NCBI GenBank assembly: GCA_963631655.1
Contig: CAVGRR010000002.1
Location: forward strand, 6,405-70,404
Reading direction: 5' to 3'
Origin: Methanomethylophilus sp963631655
GTDB lineage: Archaea; Thermoplasmatota; Thermoplasmata; Methanomassiliicoccales; Methanomethylophilaceae
Length of the DNA stretch: 64,000 bases
In this document: in pieces, positions 26,692 through 36,263 of the stretch
Position numbering within the stretch: the first letter of the stretch is position 1
Layout: each line of letters starts with the position of its first letter
The notes under the pieces: generated by a model
Seen by the model: the letters and a program-made list of their open reading frames with translations, nothing else
Told to the model about the DNA's origin: nothing
Database searches by the model: none
Made by a program: the position numbers and the translations under genes

Positions 26692-27459
26692 TCAGTTGTC
26701 GGTCTCCGCGTCGTCTCCGCCGTGGAATTCGGCCTGGACTGCGGAATAGATCTCGTCGAGACCCACACCTGTCTCAGAGGATACCGCTCTCATCTCGCCG
26801 AAGATGCCAGTGTCCTCCAGGGCCCTAAACAGTTCCATTCCGATGACGGATCCGGGGTCGCGGTCCTCGTCGAGGAGCGAAGCGTACAAGGAATCGGTGT
26901 TGTTGTACCAGTTGAGGATGTGGTCGATCTCCTCGTCCTTGAGGACATCCGCCTTGGACAGAAGATTGATCATGGGGACGTTCAGACGGAACTGGACGAG
27001 AGATGCGAGGGTCAGTGCGGAAACGAATCCGTTCGCCGAACGGTAGAGCATCGGATCGGAAAGGTAGACCATCATGGATTTGTCCTGTCCCAGAGCATTC
27101 ATGACGGTCTGAGAGGACTCCCTGAAGGCGAACAGTTCCAGCTGTCCGGGAGTGTCGATCAGTACGTAATCGACGTTGTACGTGTCGAGCAGACTGCTGA
27201 CCTTATCGATGTTCATGGCCATCATGTCTGCGGCTGCGATCTGCGCCCCGTTGGGTCCGAGACCGCACTGGGACATCACGTCGTCGAGGTTGATCCACTC
27301 ACGGATGTCTATGTCGGGAGTGTAGGGCAGCCTCTCGGCTCCGGGATCGAGATTGATCGTGACGGAATCGATCTCGTGCTCATCCAACCAGTTCTTGAAT
27401 GCTCCGACCATCGTACTTTTTCCGCTTCCGGCCGTACCGACGAAATAGACGTTGTTCAT
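26692..27459 (-). CDS. GPN-loop GTPase
   Basis: A 255-residue GTPase of the GPN/XAB1 family, whose eukaryotic members assemble RNA polymerase II. The P-loop is GTAGSGKST (residues 8-16). The defining Gly-Pro-Asn insert appears in CGLGPNGAQ, switch region in IDTPGQLELF, and a specificity motif in NLLSKADVL. The C-terminal 15 residues are acidic. ATG 27459 is used because the P-loop strand starts directly after it; the frame open to 27504 lacks conservation. Confidence 0.92.
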   Translation of the reverse strand: MNNVYFVGTAGSGKSTMVGAFKNWLDEHEIDSVTINLDPGAERLPYTPDIDIREWINLDDVMSQCGLGPNGAQIAAADMMAMNIDKVSSLLDTYNVDYVLIDTPGQLELFAFRESSQTVMNALGQDKSMMVYLSDPMLYRSANGFVSALTLASLVQFRLNVPMINLLSKADVLKDEEIDHILNWYNNTDSLYASLLDEDRDPGSVIGMELFRALEDTGIFGEMRAVSSETGVGLDEIYSAVQAEFHGGDDAETDN

Positions 27460-27566
27460 AGAATCGTATGCGGGCAACGGCAAAATCAGATATAAACGTA
27501 CCAATGCCCCCAGACGCCGAAATCTGGACCCATATTATAATAAATAGGAAACCGTTACGTTCTGCT

Positions 27567-28166
27567 ATGAACACGGAAGTAAAAACCCATTCGGCCGCAG
27601 TCGGCTGGGTCGGGATCGTCGCCGTAGCCGCATTCTGCATAATGTGGCTCGCCTGTTATCAGGCGGACAGTTCGTGGAAGTGGGGAGTGGATGCGATCAG
27701 TGAATTCGGAGTATCCTCCACCGCAGCCGCGGATTACTTCGTCTACGGATTTGTGATCGCCGGTGCCCTCCTCGCTGCGTTCGGTATTGGAAAAGTTCAA
27801 TGCAGCCAGAGGAAGTACGGATACGTCATCGCAGGAACCCTCTTTGCAATCAGCGGTATCGCACTCGTCCTCGTCGGAATTCTCACCAAAGATGTCGCCA
27901 GCGGCGATTATCACACATTCTTCGCATGGATGCTCGCCGTCCTGTTCGCTGTCGCGGTCATCGTGACCGTCGTCCAGGAATACCTCGACGGAAACGTGCT
28001 TTCCGTCGGAGTCAGCATGGTCCTGCTCTTCGCAGCAGCGTCCTTCGCAATCCTCTTCGAATTCGAGAAATTCGAGGTCTACGCCATCATCCTTGCCATG
28101 GTCTGGATCATTCTGAACTCTGCAGTAATGATCATGAACGGCATCAAGGGAGGAAAAACTCAATGA
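27567..28166 (+). CDS. DUF998-like integral membrane protein
   Basis: A 199-residue protein with six hydrophobic helices. The first-loop segment WKWGVDAISEFGVSSTAAADYFVYGF and the arrangement of helices resemble the DUF998 family, whose function is unknown. ATG 27567 is chosen because the hydrophobic part begins shortly after it. The stop overlaps the next membrane protein by 4 nt (ATGA), so the two are probably a pair. It is divergent from the GPN GTPase gene. Confidence 0.75.
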   Translation: MNTEVKTHSAAVGWVGIVAVAAFCIMWLACYQADSSWKWGVDAISEFGVSSTAAADYFVYGFVIAGALLAAFGIGKVQCSQRKYGYVIAGTLFAISGIALVLVGILTKDVASGDYHTFFAWMLAVLFAVAVIVTVVQEYLDGNVLSVGVSMVLLFAAASFAILFEFEKFEVYAIILAMVWIILNSAVMIMNGIKGGKTQ

Positions 28167-28510
28167 GTGACACTAACAAATTCGGACTGTTCATAAGCTG
28201 CCTCGGCGGAATCATCGCCATCGCAGGACTTGCAATCTACTACGAGTACACCTGGGACGCTGTCACGGCCCTCGGTCTCATGCTTCTTCTTTCTGCAATG
28301 TTCTTCGCCCTCGGCGGAGCATTCACCAAGAACAGCCAGTGGACCAACAAGGCCATGGTGATGTTCGGATTCCTGACCTTTGCGGTATCCTTCATCGCGA
28401 CCGCCAGTGACATCTTCGAGGTCAACTTCGGTGTCGTTGAGGCAGTCATCTCGATCCTCATCATCGTCGTTGCTTACCTTCAGAAGCCCCTCGTGGCCGT
28501 AAAGAACTAA
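28163..28510 (+). CDS. Small four-helix membrane protein, 115 residues
   Basis: Four predicted membrane helices (FGLFISCLGGIIAIAGLAIYY, ALGLMLLLSAMFFALGGA, MVMFGFLTFAVSFIATA, AVISILIIVVAYL). Start and stop are secure: ATG 28163 overlaps the upstream stop, and a terminator follows. It looks like a partner of, or a diverged half-duplicate of, the DUF998-like protein before it. I do not recognise a named family. Confidence 0.7.
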   Translation: MSDTNKFGLFISCLGGIIAIAGLAIYYEYTWDAVTALGLMLLLSAMFFALGGAFTKNSQWTNKAMVMFGFLTFAVSFIATASDIFEVNFGVVEAVISILIIVVAYLQKPLVAVKN

Positions 28511-28518
28511 ACATTAAC

Positions 28519-28545
28519 ACCGGCTTCGGCCGGTCTCCCTTTTTT
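28519..28545 (+). terminator. Strong terminator with UUCG tetraloop
   Basis: ACCGGC, loop TTCG, GCCGGT (28519-28534), followed by CTCCCTTTTTT. It ends the two-gene membrane-protein operon. Confidence 0.8.
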
Positions 28546-28593
28546 AACCAGACTTTAGGTAACTTTTATATCGACTTCGTGAGATAATATCCC

Positions 28594-29250
28594 GTGGACG
28601 AAAAATACACCTTCACTCTGAGAAAGATTGCACTGTTGGGAGGAATGGACGATTACATCGCCGTCTCGTCGAGGGAACTCGGTACCGCCCTTGAAATGAG
28701 CCAGCAGTCCGCATCCAAGCGCATACTCGAGCTCCTGGAACTCGGACTCATAGTCCGCGACCTGGGGGCCAGGAAACAGAGGATCAAGCTCACATCCGCC
28801 GGAGTGGACGAGCTCAAGAAGGAATACAACGAATTCCGTAGAATCTTCGAACTCACGGACCACATCACCCTGCACGGCACCGTCAAGGACGGTATGGGCG
28901 AGGGACAGTACTACATCGACCAGGAAGGATATCAGACCCAGTTCGAGAGCAAACTCGGATTCAGGCCATATCCCGGAACCCTCAACATCTCCGTGGACAA
29001 GGAGGACATCGGAAAGCTTGACATGATCAAGAGCACCGCCGGTATCCCCATCTCAGGATTCACCCACGGCGGCAGAAGCTTCGGAGATGTCATCGCATAC
29101 AAGTCGAAAATCAAGAACGTGGACTGCGCGGTCGTCGTACCTGCAAGGTCGCATTACGTGGATGTCATCGAGATCATCTGCCATTATCATCTCAGAAGGA
29201 CACTCAGTCTGAACACCGATGACAGGCTTGATGTCAAAGTGATTCTCTGA
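28594..29250 (+). CDS. ribK: CTP-dependent riboflavin kinase with N-terminal helix-turn-helix
   Basis: A 218-residue protein. Residues 1-90 form a winged helix (VSSRELGTALEMSQQSASKRILELLELGL). Residues about 92-218 are the archaeal CTP-dependent riboflavin kinase (GTVKDGMGEGQYYI, FRPYPGTLNISVD, FGDVIAYKSKI), which makes FMN. The fusion suggests a flavin-sensing regulator as well as an enzyme. Start is GTG 28594, about 25 nt downstream of TTTTATATC, so the mRNA is probably leaderless. Confidence 0.93.
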   Translation: MDEKYTFTLRKIALLGGMDDYIAVSSRELGTALEMSQQSASKRILELLELGLIVRDLGARKQRIKLTSAGVDELKKEYNEFRRIFELTDHITLHGTVKDGMGEGQYYIDQEGYQTQFESKLGFRPYPGTLNISVDKEDIGKLDMIKSTAGIPISGFTHGGRSFGDVIAYKSKIKNVDCAVVVPARSHYVDVIEIICHYHLRRTLSLNTDDRLDVKVIL

Positions 29251-29307
29251 TTTTTGGGTGGGGCAGGCTATGCAACACAGCCCTTTGTCCCAATCATAAT
29301 AATACAA

Positions 29308-29344
29308 TCGGGGACGGATCTTTTGTAAAGACCCAGATCCCCGA
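29308..29344. terminator. Hairpin between convergent genes
   Basis: TCGGGGA (29308-29314) and TCCCCGA (29338-29344) form a perfect 7-bp outer stem, with a second GATCT/AGATC pairing inside. It lies between ribK (ends 29250) and the minus-strand gene ending at 29353. Confidence 0.6.
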
Positions 29345-29352
29345 AATTGATT

Positions 29353-30513
29353 TCAAGAAGATTTCTTTTTGGACTTCTTTTTGTCCTGTTCATCTATTTC
29401 TTTATTGTGTTCCACAAGGAATTTCATCAGCGCTTTTTTATCTGAAAGGTCGACACCCGAGTAATGAAGTTTGTAGAACAATGCTTCATTGACCGCGACC
29501 GGCGAATCGACAGGGTTGGAGAAGTAATATCCGTTGTTTTCGGCCCATGAGTACACCTCACTTGAAGTCGTGGTAATCATTTCTGTTTCCCACTGGGCAA
29601 GGATAGCGTTACTCATTCCTCTTACCGCCCTTTCGTAATGACCTTGGATTGATTCCCCAGGTTTTTTACAGAGTTTTACAAGATTATGTTCCTTTAGAAA
29701 ATCATTACAGAGACGGGACAGAACCTCATCAGGCGAGTCCCAGACCTGGATATACCTCTCCGGATCTTTCGCCAGTTCAGATTTGGCTAAGGGTTCGATG
29801 ACAGGCATATCATCATCAAACCTACTCGTCCTTATCTTTTTCTTGACGGAAGTGACCTTGCATACGATCTCCTCGACCGTATCGAATACATAAAGTCCGC
29901 TCATCGCACTCAGAACCGGAGACATCATTGCAATCCTTATTTCATGATCTAACGGCACACGGTCTTCCCCGATCACCCCCTGCATGCCCCAGGATTCCAG
30001 ACTGTTGAGGACACGTGGCAGATCGAATCTACAGGCCCTCAATATCTCCCGGGCACGGAGATTATCGGGATCTTTCGGGTTGCAGGATGCAGCGAACAGT
30101 TCATTGTAGGCATAGATTCCTCCGCAGTCATCAATGGGGGCGTTCTCCTCCCAATCAATAAGCTGGGGAAACCTCCCGGAGAAATCATCCGTATATCCAT
30201 CCCAGTCCACAAGAACCTGCCAACGGTCCCCGAAATCATAGGTGTAGATTATCCTCTTTCCCTCAAGATCGGAAAGTGCAACAGAAGAAGGTTCCCTACA
30301 CGTATCATTATCATGAAATGCCGTGTGATGTTCATGGATAAGTTCTCCTTCCACCTCGAATGCATAAAGGTGATACCCTTCCCAACTCATCACGGACTGT
30401 ATCACACTGTGAATGTCTTGTAACGATACAAAATCTGGAACTGCAACGGTCCTGGAGATTTCAGGCTCGCTGTCGATCAGAACAAACCGGAGTATGTAAG
30501 CTCCCATAAACAT
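29353..30513 (-). CDS. pRiA4b ORF-3-like domain protein, 386 residues
   Basis: Residues about 1-170 match the plasmid pRiA4b ORF-3-like domain: ILRFVLIDSEPEISRTVAVPDFVSLQDIHSVIQ, YTYDFGDRWQVLVDW and the DDCGGIYAY segment. The remaining 200 residues are helical with a lysine-rich tail and no motif I know. The family is common on mobile elements, but its function is unknown. The gene is visibly poorer in G+C than its neighbours and is alone in its orientation block, hinting at acquisition. Start is ATG 30513, with ATG 30507 possible. Confidence 0.72.
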   Translation of the reverse strand: MFMGAYILRFVLIDSEPEISRTVAVPDFVSLQDIHSVIQSVMSWEGYHLYAFEVEGELIHEHHTAFHDNDTCREPSSVALSDLEGKRIIYTYDFGDRWQVLVDWDGYTDDFSGRFPQLIDWEENAPIDDCGGIYAYNELFAASCNPKDPDNLRAREILRACRFDLPRVLNSLESWGMQGVIGEDRVPLDHEIRIAMMSPVLSAMSGLYVFDTVEEIVCKVTSVKKKIRTSRFDDDMPVIEPLAKSELAKDPERYIQVWDSPDEVLSRLCNDFLKEHNLVKLCKKPGESIQGHYERAVRGMSNAILAQWETEMITTTSSEVYSWAENNGYYFSNPVDSPVAVNEALFYKLHYSGVDLSDKKALMKFLVEHNKEIDEQDKKKSKKKSS

Positions 30514-30632
30514 GTGATGTGTTACAGATTAATAATGAAATGCACGACCGGGTTCAGATCGTCCAAGGGTGACCGGACCTGTAAAAATCACATCTGGCAC
30601 ATTATGATGGAGGGGGTGTTGCCCCCTCTGTT

Positions 30633-31451
30633 TCATCTTTTGCTAAGGTATTTCATCACAGAGGTGAAGATGGGCTTTCCGTCTCCGTCCTCCGATTTGT
30701 GGCCACGGGTCCAATCTGCGGCAGTGTATGCGGTCATAACACGCTCGGGGTGAGGCATCATACCCATGACGTTTCCTGCGGGGTTGCAGATACCTGCAAT
30801 GTCCGAGGGGGATCCGTTGGGGTTCCAGGGATAGGAGATGCGGGTGCCTCCGGGTGCAGTATACCTGAAGACGACCTGGTCGTTCTCCTCGAGCCTGTCG
30901 GTGAAGTTGGGGATGTTGCTAAGCAGCTTTCCCTCCCCGTGGGCGGACGGGCACATCAGAACGGCTCCTCTGGGTATATCGCAGGTGAACACGCATTTGC
31001 CCCTGTTGTCATTGCGGAGCAGAGTGGGGCGGCACTCGAACCTTCCGGAGTCGTTGTTGTACAGTGCGGCGGTGGGCTCGTCAGACATGGTGCCGTCGAG
31101 GGCGGGAAGAAGACCCAGTTCCACAAGGATCTGGAATCCGTTGCACACTCCGAGGACGGGTTTTCCCTCTTCCACGAAGGTCCTGAGCTCCTTGCCGATT
31201 CCGGCCTTCATCCTCGAGGCGAAGATCGCTCCTGCGCGAACATAATCCCCTGCGGAGAATCCTCCGGGGATGGCAAGCACATCGTATTCCTCGAGATTCC
31301 TGCGAAGGGACGGATCACACTGTCCCAGCAGCTGTTTCAGATGCACTTTCTCGGCCTTTGCGCCGACCATCTCGAAGGCATTGGCCATCTCATCTTCGCA
31401 GTTGGTTCCTTCGATCCTTACGACACAGACTCTGACATCCTCTGCTTTCAT
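30633..31451 (-). CDS. purQ: Phosphoribosylformylglycinamidine synthase, glutaminase subunit PurQ
   Basis: A 272-residue class I glutamine amidotransferase that supplies ammonia for FGAM synthesis in purine formation. The oxyanion strand IPGGFSAGDYVRAGAI, nucleophile cysteine in VLGVCNGFQIL and catalytic histidine-glutamate in MMPHPERV are visible. It starts at ATG 31451, overlapping the purL stop by 4 nt. Order purS-purL-purQ shows a single coupled operon for the three-subunit enzyme. At about 270 residues it is slightly longer than the bacterial small form. Confidence 0.95.
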   Translation of the reverse strand: MKAEDVRVCVVRIEGTNCEDEMANAFEMVGAKAEKVHLKQLLGQCDPSLRRNLEEYDVLAIPGGFSAGDYVRAGAIFASRMKAGIGKELRTFVEEGKPVLGVCNGFQILVELGLLPALDGTMSDEPTAALYNNDSGRFECRPTLLRNDNRGKCVFTCDIPRGAVLMCPSAHGEGKLLSNIPNFTDRLEENDQVVFRYTAPGGTRISYPWNPNGSPSDIAGICNPAGNVMGMMPHPERVMTAYTAADWTRGHKSEDGDGKPIFTSVMKYLSKR

Positions 31452-33784
31452 TGAGAATCACCTCCCATGATGTTCCAGATGGGGTCGTTCCAGGCGGACC
31501 TGAGCTTCTCGACAGGGATCTTGGTCCTGGCGCCCTTGATCACGAGTTCGTCGCCCTTGGTGAGTCCGATGGGGGTGGCGGCGTCGCCCATGATCTCGGT
31601 GAAGCGTTCCGCATCCTTTCCGTCGACCTCTGCCACCCATCTCGAGTTGCTCTCGGAGAACAGGTTGACATTGATATCGGAACATGCCATGGCGGAGAGG
31701 TCGAGTTCAGCACCGATCTGTCCGGAGATACACATCTCCGCGACGGTGACCGCAAGTCCTCCGTCGGAACAGTCATGACAGCTGAGAACGAGCTTCTCAT
31801 CCATTGCCTTCAGGAGCTTCTCGGAGTTCTCCTTGAGGCGGTCCGCGTCGGTGTCCGGGACGTCTCCTCCGACACCTCCGAACTTCCTGAACAGGAGCGA
31901 ACCTCCCATCTCGTCCTTGGTCTCTCCGATCACGAAGAGGCAGGAACCGGTCTTCTTGAAGTCTGCGGAGACGGCCTTGCGGACATCGTCGATGAGACCG
32001 CAGCAGACGATCATGGGGGTCGGAAGGATGTGCACTCCTCCGGGGGCCTCGTTGTAAAGACTGACGTTTCCTGAGGGGATGGGGATGTTGAGTTTCCTTG
32101 CGATGTCTCCGATACCGTGGACGGCCTCCCTGAACTCTCCGAAACGCTCGGGCTTTTCAGGATTTCCGAAGTTGAGACAGTCGGTGAGGGCGTTGGGGCG
32201 GGCTCCGACGGCGACGACGTTACGATAAGCTTCGTCGATGGAGGCCATTCCGCCCTTGTACGGGTCGGCGGCGGTGAACCAGGGGTTGCAGCCCACTGCG
32301 GCGGCGAGACCCTTCCACCTGCCGGGGACGGGCATCAGAACGGATGCGTCTCCGGGACCGGTCTTGTTGAGTGCACCGACCATGGGGTGCAGTACGGTGG
32401 AGGCACGGACCTCGTGGTCGTACTGACGGATGGCCCACTCCTTCGAGGCCACGTTGGGGTCGGAGAGAAGGGTGAGGACGGTCTGCTCGAGGGAGGGCAG
32501 TTCCGGGAACTTCTCCTCCGCTTTGGTGGAGACCTTGGGTGCGACATAGGGCCTGTCATAGACAGGTCCTCCGGTGAGGAAGTTTATGTCCATGTCGAAG
32601 ATCTTCTCGCCTTTCCAGAACAGCCTGGTGTGTCCGGTGTCGGTGGTCTTGGCGACGGGTGTCGCGATGATGTCCCAGAGGTCGAAGATCGCCATGACCT
32701 TGTCGACGTTCTCGGGCTTGACGGTACACATCATACGCTCCTGTGATTCAGAGACCCAGATCTCCCAGGGGGCGAGTCCGCTCTCCTTCAGGGGGACCTT
32801 GTCGAGGTCCACATCGGCACCGCAGCCTTTCTCGATGGCCATCTCTCCGACGACACAGCTGAGTCCTCCTCCGCCCAGGTCCTTCATACCGGTGACAAGG
32901 TGCTTCTGCGCAAGTTCCAGACATGCATGGATGACCGGTTCCTTGGTGATCGGGTCACCGAGCTGCACCGCACCGCGGGAGTCGTCTTCGGACGTGGCGG
33001 TGATGTCTTTGGAAGCGAAGTTCACACCGTGGATCCCGTCCCTTCCGGTACGTCCTCCGAAGAGGATCATGACCTCTCCGGGACCGGATGCGTAGTTGTT
33101 GAGGAGATCGGCACGCTTGACGATACCGAGGCAGCACACGTTGACGAGGCAGTTTCCGGTGTAGCTCTCGTCGAAGAAGAATCCGCCGGTGATGGTGGGG
33201 ATTCCGATACGGTTTCCGTAGTCCCTGATACCGGAGACCACTCCGCTCATCAGATAGCGGGGGTGTTTGATTCCGGGAGGGAGTTCTCCTTTCCTGTCGG
33301 GATATCCGAAACAGAGGGGGTCTGCAAGTCCTATGGGCTGTGCACCCATGCAGATGACATCCCTCACGATGCCTCCGATACCGGTCGCCGCACCTCCGTA
33401 GGGTTCGATGGCGGACGGGTGGTTGTGACTCTCCACTCTTAATGCATATCCGTAGTCGTCGTCGAAGATCATCACTCCGGCGTCTCCTCTGGAGAGGATG
33501 TCGTCGCGGTTGATGCCGAACACGAATTCTTTCAGCACAGGTTTGGAGCTCTTGTAACAGCAGTGCTCCGACCAGGCCTGACCGAGGGACTGAAGTTCCA
33601 CATCGGTGGCCTCGCGGCCTTCTTTGACAAAATAATCCCTGACCTTCTTCATCTCGTCGAGCGACAGTCCCAGACTGAGCTTTGAGGAGATGTCTTCAAG
33701 GTCCTTGTCGGAGGCGTCCCTGATCTTGATATCACAAAGATCATAGGCGGCCTCCCTTCTGACCATACGGTCCTCCGCGGCCAT
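31448..33784 (-). CDS. purL: Phosphoribosylformylglycinamidine synthase subunit PurL
   Basis: The catalytic subunit (778 residues) that converts FGAR to FGAM with ATP. It shows SLGQAWSEHCCYKSSKP, RVESHNHPSAIEPYGGAATGIGG, MKDLGGGGLSC and the second-half GMASIDEAYRN segment. Size fits the small, PurS/PurQ-dependent form. ATG 33784 has AGGTGA 5 nt upstream. GTG 33793, which overlaps the purS stop, is an alternative that adds three residues. Confidence 0.95.
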   Translation of the reverse strand: MAAEDRMVRREAAYDLCDIKIRDASDKDLEDISSKLSLGLSLDEMKKVRDYFVKEGREATDVELQSLGQAWSEHCCYKSSKPVLKEFVFGINRDDILSRGDAGVMIFDDDYGYALRVESHNHPSAIEPYGGAATGIGGIVRDVICMGAQPIGLADPLCFGYPDRKGELPPGIKHPRYLMSGVVSGIRDYGNRIGIPTITGGFFFDESYTGNCLVNVCCLGIVKRADLLNNYASGPGEVMILFGGRTGRDGIHGVNFASKDITATSEDDSRGAVQLGDPITKEPVIHACLELAQKHLVTGMKDLGGGGLSCVVGEMAIEKGCGADVDLDKVPLKESGLAPWEIWVSESQERMMCTVKPENVDKVMAIFDLWDIIATPVAKTTDTGHTRLFWKGEKIFDMDINFLTGGPVYDRPYVAPKVSTKAEEKFPELPSLEQTVLTLLSDPNVASKEWAIRQYDHEVRASTVLHPMVGALNKTGPGDASVLMPVPGRWKGLAAAVGCNPWFTAADPYKGGMASIDEAYRNVVAVGARPNALTDCLNFGNPEKPERFGEFREAVHGIGDIARKLNIPIPSGNVSLYNEAPGGVHILPTPMIVCCGLIDDVRKAVSADFKKTGSCLFVIGETKDEMGGSLLFRKFGGVGGDVPDTDADRLKENSEKLLKAMDEKLVLSCHDCSDGGLAVTVAEMCISGQIGAELDLSAMACSDINVNLFSESNSRWVAEVDGKDAERFTEIMGDAATPIGLTKGDELVIKGARTKIPVEKLRSAWNDPIWNIMGGDSQ

Positions 33785-33789
33785 GCTAT

Positions 33790-34029
33790 TCACCTAACAG
33801 TGACCTTGTAGCTCTGGACGACGGGGTTGGCGAGGAGCTTGCGGCAGTATTCCTCACCGGCGGCAAGGGCTTCCTTCTCGGGCATGTCGAGTTCGACCTC
33901 GAAGACCTTCACGGTCTTAACCGAGTTGATTCCTTTGAATCCAAGGGACTCCAACGTCTTCTTGGTGTTGGTCCCTTCGGGGTCGGCGACCCCTTTTTTG
34001 AGTTCGATCCTGATATCGATTACTGTCAT
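33790..34029 (-). CDS. purS: Phosphoribosylformylglycinamidine synthase subunit PurS
   Basis: A 79-residue PurS that bridges PurL and PurQ. Marks are VIDIRIELKKGVADPEGTNTKKTLESLGF and the EVELD strand. ATG 34029 is used; the frame open to 34056 adds nine residues that are not family-like. The first gene of the purSLQ operon; it begins about 40 bp from trmI. Confidence 0.95.
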   Translation of the reverse strand: MTVIDIRIELKKGVADPEGTNTKKTLESLGFKGINSVKTVKVFEVELDMPEKEALAAGEEYCRKLLANPVVQSYKVTVR

Positions 34030-34071
34030 CGGATTAGGATATGGGATAAGGTACAAAAAGGGTTTTATGGC

Positions 34072-34839
34072 TCAGACCGAGCGTTTCCTGGCAAATGCCA
34101 GATAACCGGTATGTCCCAGCATCTCGAACGAAGGCCTGACCCCTCCGGGGTGGACCTCCATTCCGCGGCGGAGTATCTCCATCGCACGGACATCGCAGAA
34201 ACCTTTCTCGCGGAGACCGTTGACCGCCTTTTCAAGCTGGTTCGCATTGGGGATGTAAACGCAGATGCGTCCGCCGTTCCTCAGGCAGGGGACCAGGTTG
34301 TCCAATGCATTCTCAACATCCGGCATGTCGGTGGTGATGACGTCGGCATCCTTGAAGTCGATGGCGACGGTACGTGCATCCCCGATCTGACAGGACCAGT
34401 TCTTGTCGAGTCCGGACCTGCGGAGGTTCTTTGCCGTTTTTTCCGCATTCTGCTCCTTGAACTCCACGGTGTGCACATGTCCGTCGGGTCCCGCCGCACA
34501 CAGAAGGGCGGTGGTGAGTCCTCCGGAACCGGCACCGATCTCCAGGACGCGGGAACCGGCGTGAACGTCGCACTCCATGATGATGGCGCAGGCGTCCTTG
34601 GGGGTGATTATCTGTGCCCCGCGGTCCAGAGAGGAGATCATCTCGACCACTCCGGGACGGAAGACGTTGAACCTGCGTCCGGCGATGTCGACCGCATCCC
34701 CGTCATCGAGACCGACGAGTCTGCTGCCGTCGATGGTGCCCATTCCTCCGAGCTTGATCATATCATGCCCGAAGGTGAACCAGTAACGCTTGCCGTCCGC
34801 GTCCTGAAGATAGAGGTGCTCTCCTTCCTGGAATGCCAT
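34072..34839 (-). CDS. trmI: tRNA (adenine-N1)-methyltransferase TrmI
   Basis: A 255-residue class I SAM methyltransferase that forms m1A at position 57/58 of tRNA. Family features are an N-terminal beta domain, QIITPKDACAIIMECDVHAGSRVLEIGAGSGGLT with the SAM motif, and the DVITTDMPD motif IV with C-terminal PNANQLEKAV. Length is typical. It lies 9 bp after proS in the same direction. Confidence 0.92.
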   Translation of the reverse strand: MAFQEGEHLYLQDADGKRYWFTFGHDMIKLGGMGTIDGSRLVGLDDGDAVDIAGRRFNVFRPGVVEMISSLDRGAQIITPKDACAIIMECDVHAGSRVLEIGAGSGGLTTALLCAAGPDGHVHTVEFKEQNAEKTAKNLRRSGLDKNWSCQIGDARTVAIDFKDADVITTDMPDVENALDNLVPCLRNGGRICVYIPNANQLEKAVNGLREKGFCDVRAMEILRRGMEVHPGGVRPSFEMLGHTGYLAFARKRSV

Positions 34840-34848
34840 GTTCCGACC

Positions 34849-36261
34849 TCAGAGGGTACGGGCGGCGTAGGCGGGCTTGACGCCTTCCTTTCCGCACACG
34901 ATGCATCTGCCGGACCAGTTCTCGGGATGGTAGGGGGTACCGAGGATCTTGATGTCGTACTTGTCCTCGAACTTGTGACCGCACTCGGGGTTTCCGCACC
35001 ATCCGATGCGGACGATCCTTCCGTCGGGGATGGAATCCACACCTTCCATGGTGGTCATGTCGTCGATGACTCCGCTGCGCCTCTCGCGGGCGGCCTCCAT
35101 CATGTCCTTAGTGATGGTGTCGAGGATCAGCTTGGAACCGGACACGAGGGAATCCATTCCGATGGTTCCTTTGACGCCGTTGTCCCTCCTGGCGAAGGTA
35201 ACAACGCCGTTCTCGATGTCCTTTCCTCCGATCTCGAAGCGGAGGGGGACGCCCTTGATCTCCCAGTCGAAGAACTTGCTTCCGGGCCTGTCGTTGCGCT
35301 CGTCCACCTTGACCCTGAGACCAGCTGCCTTCAGTTCGGCGGCGACAGAGGCGCACACCTTGAGGACCTGCTCCGCGTTGTCCTTCTTGTAGATGGGGAT
35401 GATGACGATCTGCACAGGGGCGATGAACGGGGGAAGTTTGAGTCCGGTGTCGTCGGCGTGGATACCGATGACCGCACCGAGGAGACGCTCGGACATTCCG
35501 AGGGTGGTCTGATGCACGAGGATGTGCTCTCCGGACTCGGTCTCGTAGGTGATGTTGTAGGGCTTGGAGAAGTTGGTTCCGTAGTAGTGGGCGGAACCGA
35601 TCTGCAGGGTCTTTCCGTTCGGCATGACGGTATCGATACCGACGGTGTAATCCGCTCCGGGGAACTTGTCCCAGTCGGTACGGATGAGAAGCGAATAGGG
35701 GAGGCAGAGCTCCTTGCAGAGACGGTCGACGATCTCGACGTCCTGGGCGACCTGACGCTCGGCGTCCTCCTTGTCCTCGTGGCAGGTGTGGGACTCGAAG
35801 AAGTGGATCTCCCTGACCCTCATGAACGCACGGGTCTGTTTGGTCTCGTACCTGAAGGTGTTGACGATCTGGAAGGTCTTGAGAGGAAGATCCTGGTGCG
35901 ACCTGACCCAGAGGGAGAACATGGGGTACATGGCGGTCTCCGAGGTGGGACGGAGCACAAGACGGATGTCGAGGGGGTTCAGACCGGCGTGGGTGACCCA
36001 GTAGACCTCTTCGTCGAATCCTTTGATGTGGTCCTTCTCCTTCTTGAACTCGGTCTCCGGGATCAGCAGGGGGAAGCATACCTCGTCGTGTTCGGTGGCC
36101 TCCATCTCGCGGCGGAGGACCACATCGATCTGGGACATGATCTTCCATCCATAGGGGGTCCAGACGTTCATTCCTTTGATGGGGTACCTTTTGTCGCAGA
36201 GCTGTGCCTTGTCGACGGTCTCATTGTACCATTCGCCGAAATCCTGTTCCTTTGTAGGCAT
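34849..36261 (-). CDS. proS: Prolyl-tRNA synthetase, archaeal type
   Basis: A 470-residue class II synthetase. Motif 2 region RPTSETAMYPMFSLWVRSHQDLPLK, EIHFFESHTCHE and the C-terminal anticodon domain (PFIAPVQIVIIPIYKK) are clear. A zinc site (CGNPECGHKF, later CIVCGK) lies at the C-terminus as in the archaeal/eukaryotic form; there is no bacterial editing insert. ATG 36261 has GGTGA upstream and gives the usual N-terminus. The prs gene ends 2 bp upstream. Confidence 0.96.
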   Translation of the reverse strand: MPTKEQDFGEWYNETVDKAQLCDKRYPIKGMNVWTPYGWKIMSQIDVVLRREMEATEHDEVCFPLLIPETEFKKEKDHIKGFDEEVYWVTHAGLNPLDIRLVLRPTSETAMYPMFSLWVRSHQDLPLKTFQIVNTFRYETKQTRAFMRVREIHFFESHTCHEDKEDAERQVAQDVEIVDRLCKELCLPYSLLIRTDWDKFPGADYTVGIDTVMPNGKTLQIGSAHYYGTNFSKPYNITYETESGEHILVHQTTLGMSERLLGAVIGIHADDTGLKLPPFIAPVQIVIIPIYKKDNAEQVLKVCASVAAELKAAGLRVKVDERNDRPGSKFFDWEIKGVPLRFEIGGKDIENGVVTFARRDNGVKGTIGMDSLVSGSKLILDTITKDMMEAARERRSGVIDDMTTMEGVDSIPDGRIVRIGWCGNPECGHKFEDKYDIKILGTPYHPENWSGRCIVCGKEGVKPAYAARTL

Positions 36262-36263
36262 CT

